Part shown: piece after piece, positions 12,812 to 13,614 of the stretch
Position numbering within the stretch: the first letter of the stretch is position 1
Layout of the letters: the number at the start of each line of letters is the position of its first letter
From: Candidatus Bathyarchaeota archaeon
Lineage (GTDB): Archaea > Thermoproteota > Bathyarchaeia > 40CM-2-53-6
Assembly (NCBI GenBank): GCA_005888695.1
Contig: VBBH01000126.1
Coordinates: 1-13,614, forward strand
Length of the DNA stretch: 13,614 nucleotides
Direction: 5' to 3'
Notes under the pieces: generated by a model
Database searches by the model: none
What the model was told of the DNA's origin: nothing
The model's input: only the letters and a program-made list of their open reading frames with translations
Position numbers and translations under genes: made by a program

Positions 12812-12967
12812 GTGTCATGTCCCAAAGGTAGCGTTGAAAAAGTTAAAAATGGAAGGGTTCCTGCTCGGCGAATGAGGAAACTGTCGTGGGGATATTTCGC
12901 GGCTTTGGCAATTCCCGACTTTCCGTACCATAAAGTAGACTAACGCCTGTCTGCGATTGGGCATATC

Positions 12968-13614
12968 GTGTGTGGTATTACGGACCGGTCTCGTTGGGTG
13001 CACGTGGCCATTCCCTTTCTTCTTCTGGCTTTCGTCCTGACCTTTCTCATCGTGTATTCTAGGATTCTCGAAGCTAGTGATACGAGCGGCTTCTTTGCAT
13101 TGAATAGCCTTGCCTCATCGCAATTAATCGCCGACATCGCGATCATTGTCACCTATTTCGGCAGCGAACTGATCCTAATACCGTTCGCCGGTCTCCTCTA
13201 CATGCTCTCCAAGACGAACAAGTTGGAGACGGCCTTCGTGGTGGTCTTCGTGGTGGTAGTGTCGGACATTGTTCTCTTCCCATTGAAGACTGGTTATGTC
13301 AGACCGCGTCCGTCGCACGTTCTAAACGGTTTTATACCCCCATTGGGAGTGGACAATGAGTCCTCGTTCCCCTCAGGTCACACGGCAAGAGCTTTCGCAG
13401 TCGCCACTCTTGTGTCCGTTAGGATGGGGCGAAAGTATGTCCCGTTACTCGCTCTCGCAATCGGCGTTGCCCTAAGCAGAATAATCATCGGCGTACATTT
13501 CCCATCGGACGTGGTAGGGGGCGCCTTCCTAGGCATATTCATTGGCCTGGTCTCACATGAGTACGGCCCCCGAGTGTACCGATATGCTGTTCCAAGGCTT
13601 TTCCCTGGCCGGAG
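12968..13614 (+). CDS. PAP2-family membrane phosphatase, C-terminus cut by window edge
   Basis: The frame begins at GTG (12968; GTG at 12998 or 13004 is also possible) and stays open to the window end, over 215 codons. The three PAP2 active-site motifs are present: K-x6-R-P at 13286-13312 (KTGYVRPRP), PSGH at 13370-13381, and S-R-x5-H-x3-D at 13475-13510 (SRIIIGVHFPSD). Hydrophobic segments occur near the start (IPFLLLAFVLTFLIVY), around ADIAIIVTYFG and LILIPFAGLL, in AFVVVFVVVVSDIVLF, and in the C-terminal third, so it is a multi-pass membrane enzyme. The family removes phosphate from lipid or isoprenoid phosphates, and the substrate cannot be told here. ATAAAG at 12930-12935 fits a TATA box with a short leader. 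It is probably a separate transcript from prf1. Confidence 0.88.
   Translation, partial: MCGITDRSRWVHVAIPFLLLAFVLTFLIVYSRILEASDTSGFFALNSLASSQLIADIAIIVTYFGSELILIPFAGLLYMLSKTNKLETAFVVVFVVVVSDIVLFPLKTGYVRPRPSHVLNGFIPPLGVDNESSFPSGHTARAFAVATLVSVRMGRKYVPLLALAIGVALSRIIIGVHFPSDVVGGAFLGIFIGLVSHEYGPRVYRYAVPRLFPGR

Larger units (their letters stand above)
12513..12967. other. Long non-coding stretch before the PAP2 gene
   Basis: About 450 bases without a convincing gene. It is AT-rich compared with the rest of the window and holds a C7T6 tract (12611-12623), a TATA-like TTATATTTT (12628-12636), a strong hairpin, two copies of a 15-base element, a second occurrence of GGTGTGAAACT (12559-12569; first at 12464-12474), and ATAAAG (12930-12935), which is well placed as the TATA box of the phosphatase gene. 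Non-coding RNA or regulatory sequence, or the remains of a lost gene, are possible. Confidence 0.45.

Noticed and set aside
12940..13152. Minus-strand frame overlapping the start of the PAP2 gene
   Set aside because: It lies opposite a frame with three clear PAP2 motifs and has no recognisable feature itself.

Overview
The window is archaeal chromosomal DNA. Its core is a long plus-strand run of ribosomal protein genes in the order seen in archaea. It includes the archaeal/eukaryotic-type proteins eS4, eL32 and eL19 and the RNase P subunit Rpp29, and it is followed by an eRF1-type release factor (aRF1). Frequent TTG/GTG starts, short or overlapping gene joints and two KaiC-like ATPases also fit an archaeon. 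A TACK-type lineage such as Bathyarchaeia is my guess, and I cannot place it more closely from this sequence.

Layout. Positions 1-1995 (minus strand) hold a small cluster read away from the ribosomal genes. It has a KaiC-family ATPase with an intact P-loop, a 72-aa acidic ORF overlapping its 3' end (either a separate gene or its frameshifted C-terminus), and a second KaiC-like protein whose P-loop lysine and catalytic glutamates are replaced. The last member is a membrane-anchored protein cut by the window edge. Positions 1996-2150 are a divergent promoter region. Positions 2151-10194 (plus) hold rpl22-rps3-rpl29-rnp1-rps17-rpl14-rpl24-rps4e-rpl5-rps14-rps8-rpl6-rpl32e-rpl19e-rpl18-rps5-rpl30. 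The joints are a few bases or overlaps, so this is very probably one transcription unit. The usual left part (rpl3-rpl4-rpl23-rpl2-rps19) and right part (rpl15-secY) of the archaeal S10/spc cluster are absent here.

Positions 10241-10783 hold an Hsp20 small heat-shock protein directly behind rpl30. After a leader region with a perfect 16-bp palindrome over a TATA box comes prf1 (aRF1, about 10983-12251). Positions 12252-12967 are a mostly non-coding, partly AT-rich stretch. It contains a possible 45-aa ORF, T-rich terminator sequence, a 10-bp GNRA-loop hairpin behind a TATA-like box, and two copies of a 15-bp element. Positions 12968-13614 are the 5' part of a PAP2-family membrane phosphatase.

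Functionally, most of the window makes and runs the translation machinery: large- and small-subunit proteins, tRNA 5'-end maturation through Rpp29, and termination by aRF1. The Hsp20 chaperone is appended to it. The most unusual parts are the KaiC/pseudo-KaiC/membrane-protein cluster, the acidic tail of eL32, the shortened uL30, the prf1 leader and the RNA-like elements between prf1 and the phosphatase gene. I found no CRISPR array, insertion sequence, rRNA or tRNA.
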